From: Cymbomonas tetramitiformis | Lineage: Eukaryota > Chlorophyta > Pyramimonadophyceae > Pyramimonadales > Pyramimonadaceae | Direction of reading: 5' to 3' | Assembly (NCBI GenBank): GCA_001247695.2 | Contig: LGRX02033409.1 | Span: 62,001-126,000 of the forward strand | DNA: 64,000 nt | Shown here: in pieces, positions 61,401 through 64,000 of the stretch | Numbering within the stretch: the first letter of the stretch is position 1 | How the letters are laid out: each line of letters starts with the position of its first letter | Position numbers and translations under genes: made by a program | Notes under the pieces: model-generated | What the model was told of the DNA's origin: nothing | The model's input: the letters and a program-made list of their open reading frames with translations, nothing else | Database searches by the model: none

Positions 61401-63527
61401 ACGAGCGCACCCCCCATGCGTGCAGCCGAGTTGTTCACCATGTGGCTTTCCCAGACCTGGATCGAGGCGTGCGAGCCGGCATACACCGCGCCTCCCCCTC
61501 GGCGCCCGTACGTGGCGTGCGCCATGTTGCCTCGCAGGTGGCTGGACACAAGGGTGAGCGTGCTGTTCGCCGCCATGTAGACGCCGCCGCCACTCTCGGA
61601 GGCCTCGTTGCCCTCGAGGAGGCAGCCATGGAGTGCGGCGGTGGCGTTGGGTTGTAGGTACAGCGCACCCCCGTTTAAGACGCTGTACCCGAAGCGCAGC
61701 GCCAGCGTGCGCAGCACCAACGTGACGCCCTCCTCGACGTGGAGGATGTTCCGCACGCGGTTGGCGCTGATCTCGCACAACGCGGCCCCGCATTCCCCAA
61801 CGAGCTCCATGTCACGGGTAACGTTTGGAAGGGCAACCTCCTCGAGGGAAACGTTGCTGTAGAGGAAAACCACGGTGACATTCGGATCCGAGAGCGCTGC
61901 TGCGAGCTGCTCCCCCGCGTGCAGCACGAGCTCGCTCGACACGTTCGCGACAATCCCATCTGCCGAGACCTGCAGGGGAGGGACCGGCGGGAGGGGAGGG
62001 GGACTCGGTGTGGAAGGTGGAGGGGCCGAAAGAGGCGGAAGGGGTGGCGGTACGGGGGGAGGAGACTCCAGGACCTCGAGAGTGGTGACATCGCCACCGT
62101 CTGATCCGAATACAGTGGTGGAGACGTCCCGGGTATCGGGGCACGAGGCATAGCAGTTACACCACGGGAAATTCTTGAATAGATCAGTGTATTGGGTACT
62201 GGGATAATTTACGATGCACCACTCGGCGCACAGGTACGGGTCGTCGTTCACCCCCTGCAGCGCATAGTCTCCGTACAGGCGATCCTGGGTGACACATGTG
62301 GTGTCGGGGTCGAGAATTACAGAACAGCAATCGTTGTCACCGTCGGAGTCATGGAACAGGCGCCGCCACTGACGAATCGACGCCTTCGAGGCTTTCCCGC
62401 GCTCCACATCGTGGTCGGGCACCTCTGGCGCAACCTGCCCGCGCAGCACCTCTCTCCAGCTGTCTTGGGATTCCGCTCGAGCGTCTTCTGATCTGAGCGA
62501 GAGATGACTGCCAAAACAGGTTCCCGCCCCCGCCGACGTCCCCCTTCCCATCAGGGTCCTTGCGGTACATTGGCTCCCTATTCACAGTTACTTCGGGCGC
62601 CACATGGGCATTGCAGTCTTGTTTGTAGGTTAAACAATAATTAACTATTTCGCACAGTCAACTCGGACACCACTTGGGCGTTGCAGGCTTAGCAGTAATT
62701 TAAACAATAGTTAACTATTCCACACAGTCGAATCGGGCACCACCTGGGCGTTTTAGGCTTAGCAGTAGTTTAAATAATTTGCACAACTTGCACAACTTGC
62801 AGGTTGCACAACAAAGAGAGCCACATGTGAATGACTTGTCCTAGTTGAAAACCCAGCTATCAGGGCTCGGCAGTCGAGACCACCCACGCGTATGCTGACA
62901 GGTTTTGAGTTGACTCGCTCATATAAGCCCCCCAGTAGGCAAGCATGTCAAACCTATTGTCAAACGTACTGTGGGGTCCTCTAATAGGGGACCCCTAGAA
63001 GCCACGAGTCCATTTCAGAACGTACTGCGAGCTTGTTATCACACAAGGAAAGACTCCTGCTAACAAAGCTCGATGCTTGAGAAAACGGTTGTATCTGCTG
63101 AAGTCGAGTCGCCGGACAGAAAGCTGTCGCACCTGGTCGAATTTAGTCGACGTACTAAAGTTTGGTTCCTTAGAGGAGTCGACTGCGGGCTGGACAGCGT
63201 CTGCAGCGCATAGGGGAAAACATCCCGTGACTTTTGGATGAGAGCTTTCTCTGTGAACCACTGAGCTGAGAACTCAAGTTCAACGCTCGAAACCGTGCCA
63301 GCAGCTGGCGAGGGCGTTATTCGTGGGATCGAAGGCACGCTGCGAGCCTCATACTCCCGCCTGGTAATGAAGCCGTCGCCGTCGAGGTCGATATCGTCGA
63401 TAGACGCGTGCACAAGGTCAAAATTCTTGGGGTTTCCACTCTGCATTAAAGCATGGGCGAAGGCAAGTGATGCGCCGAACGTCAAAATTAGGGCGGCATG
63501 CCTCGACACCAAGCACGTTGAACGCAT
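46441..63527 (-). CDS. Giant signal-peptide, EF-hand, beta-helix, multi-pass membrane protein (at least 20 exons)
   Basis: Exons high to low: 63527-63133, 62507-61253, 60891-60550, 59836-59662, 59061-58897, 58546-58382, 58053-57883, 57392-57255, 56599-56435, 56051-55941, 55586-55108, 53237-52533, 52108-51685, 51352-51272, 51062-50974, 50885-50667, 50596-49211, 48676-48059, 47633-47280, 46800-46441. All phases agree; the joined frame is 7,797 bases (about 2,598 aa). Exon 1 has a signal peptide (AALILTFGASLAFAHA) and EF-hand DLDGDGFITRREYE. Exon 2 has a Pro-rich linker and the first GGALYL/GGGVYM repeats. Exons 3-12 are pectin-lyase-like beta-helix repeats. Exons 13-16 are Cys-rich. Exons 17-19 carry at least seven hydrophobic helices. 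Exons 14-16 and the last two joins are tentative. Probably a cell-surface protein; function unknown. Confidence 0.8.
46866..47001. repeat. 68-bp tandem duplication in the last intron of the giant gene
   Basis: AATCAACGCTCCTTCTCAAG ... TGTAATCCCGCGGC occurs twice in a row, differing at one base in GCACTGAAAATG/GCACTGCAAATG. The minus strand reads AAGLQISTIANI in both, so an exon cannot be excluded. Confidence 0.85.
48705..49008. repeat. 76-bp minisatellite, 4 copies, with CCCTAAA words, in intron 17
   Basis: Units start GCCATTCAGTGTGAAGAGC at 48705, 48781, 48855 and 48931. Each contains AAACCCTAAACC and GCTAAACGCTGAACCC, resembling degenerate plant-type telomere repeats. Intron 17 spans 48677-49210. 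Confidence 0.93.
53556..53695. repeat. Foldback sequence in intron 11
   Basis: Left arm AAAAAAACGCCGCCACGAAA (53560) pairs imperfectly with right arm TTCGTGGCGGCGGTTTTTTT (53677). AAATCTC at 53592 and GAGATTT at 53658 extend the stem. About 140 bp overall; likely a small MITE or foldback element, with no TSD defined. Confidence 0.65.
54096..54640. repeat. 44-bp minisatellite, 12 copies, in intron 11
   Basis: GGCCGGTTTAGTCACGCGAG followed by CTCGAGCTGCCGTGGCGACT TCCT recurs with exact 44-base spacing (54104, 54148, 54192 ... 54588). Variation is limited to a few fixed positions (CCTGG/CCAGG, GTCAC/GCCAC, CCATGG/CCGTGG). Intron 11 spans 53238-55107. Confidence 0.95.
56757..57095. repeat. 30-bp minisatellite, about 11 copies, in intron 8
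   Basis: Unit GCGCACTGTGCTGGCCGCAA GATCGAACAAT with GATCGATC and TAGATCG variants. The open frames across it (NAHCAGRK type) are by-products of the period. Intron 8 spans 56600-57254. Confidence 0.93.
59125..59485. repeat. 21-bp minisatellite, about 17 copies, in intron 4
   Basis: Unit CGATCAAGGATGCGCTTCCAC. A 21-base unit keeps several frames open on both strands, producing heptapeptide-repeat frames without coding meaning. Intron 4 spans 59062-59661. Confidence 0.95.
60446..60522. repeat. 39-bp direct duplication in intron 3
   Basis: TTTCAACATTTGGTGGGACC followed by a C-run and CACATACACAG occurs at 60447 and 60486. Intron 3 spans 59837-60549. Confidence 0.9.
61077..61165. repeat. 24-bp tandem repeat, about 4 copies, in intron 2
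   Basis: CCTTCAAAACAGGGAACTTT CGCC recurs four times. Intron 2 spans 60892-61252. Confidence 0.92.
62591..62790. repeat. 70-bp tandem repeat, three copies, in intron 1
   Basis: Copies begin at about 62591, 62661 and 62731 (CGGGC.CCAC.TGGGCGTT then TTTAAACAATA.TTAACTATT). The third is shortened. Intron 1 spans 62508-63132. Confidence 0.9.
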
Positions 63528-64000
63528 TAGGCGTTGTTATTTGAATAGCTTCCGATGTAATCATAGATATAGCATAAGGCAGCATGCAATGTCACCTGCC
63601 GAAATACAATCTCTCCCTTGTATGGGATCCCATAGCGCTAGCACATCTTGGTTCGTCAACGTTTGATAGGCACGTGGATAAGCATCGCAAACGGTACTTG
63701 TAAAGGCTTGTAAGTGTGGATAATTGAGAAATTTATTTCGCAATTATGCTGGAAGTACGGGGGAGGGAATTTCTGACCCTAAAAGTTGAGCCCGAGGCCA
63801 ACTGAGGGCCCGACGATTTTTTTCCTGAAAATTTTGTGGTTTTTGCCCACTGGGGGATTTTCCTCGGGACGGAGTTCCGATGAATCCGGCAGTACGACTT
63901 TCCTGAGTGTTGATTGGTCGCGTTGCGACAACCTGAACCGTGGGGGGAGAAGTTTGTGGTTGCTGGTAAATACAACTTTTATGCCATTCCTGGTATAAAT
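63528..64000. other. Upstream region of the giant gene
   Basis: Expected promoter and 5' leader for the minus-strand giant gene. No TATA element is obvious and no other gene is seen. CCCGAGGCCAACTGAGGGCC at 63790 is the only notable GC block. Confidence 0.4.

Noticed and set aside
1..64000. tRNA, rRNA or other structured RNA genes
   Set aside because: No cloverleaf A/B-box pairs, rRNA core motifs or snRNA signatures were recognised by eye; a covariance-model scan would be needed to exclude them.

Overview
The window is nuclear DNA of a photosynthetic eukaryote, most likely a green alga (a prasinophyte such as a pyramimonadalean is my best guess, by inference). Supporting this: two spliced host genes with GT-AG introns, one of them a plant-like AP-4 mu adaptin; DIRS-type and Ty3/gypsy retroelements of the kind known from green algae; a non-LTR element with RNase H and a restriction-like endonuclease; and a giant pectin-lyase-like membrane protein of a type common in marine protists. 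Nothing bacterial was seen: no operons, ribosome binding sites or CRISPR.

Layout. 1-3192: a non-autonomous LTR element that contains a deleted LTR element (531-1890), which in turn contains a MITE (892-1262). 3600-12566: a complete DIRS-like (PAT/Ngaro-type) tyrosine-recombinase retrotransposon with A1...B1-A2...B2 split direct repeats, a RING-finger ORF, a zinc-knuckle ORF, a dual-RNase H/RT/methyltransferase polyprotein and a recombinase. 12835-16914: the AP-4 mu gene, 12 exons and 450 aa, which looks intact. 17687-18663: a 5'-truncated LINE bounded by a 10-bp target duplication. 19570-29958, minus strand: decayed Ty3/gypsy material encoding three different DNA methyltransferase domains (Dam-like adenine type, viral-like cytosine-5 type, Dnmt-like cytosine-5 type) plus a chromodomain. 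30311-32748: three adjacent palindrome-rich satellite arrays. 32754-36281: a young intact gag-only LTR element (255-bp LTRs differing at one base, 5-bp target duplication). 36374-38475: a broken beta-class-like amino-methyltransferase gene. 38840-42770: more element fragments, a broken Q-rich gene and simple repeats. 42785-46018: a non-LTR retrotransposon 3' part with an 11-bp target duplication. 46441-63527, minus strand: one giant host gene of at least 20 exons (about 2,600 aa as modelled), with signal peptide, EF-hand, proline-rich linker, beta-helix repeats, Cys-rich segment and multi-pass membrane domain. Many of its introns are filled with minisatellites.

The most striking theme is the number of retroelement-encoded DNA methyltransferases: four domains in three retroelements, plus a fifth free-standing broken gene. 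The gypsy element that combines an adenine-type MTase between RNase H and integrase, a chromodomain, and a cytosine-5 MTase at its 3' end is the best candidate for an undescribed system. It could let the element write its own methylation mark and target chromatin. That role is inference; the domains themselves are read from motifs.
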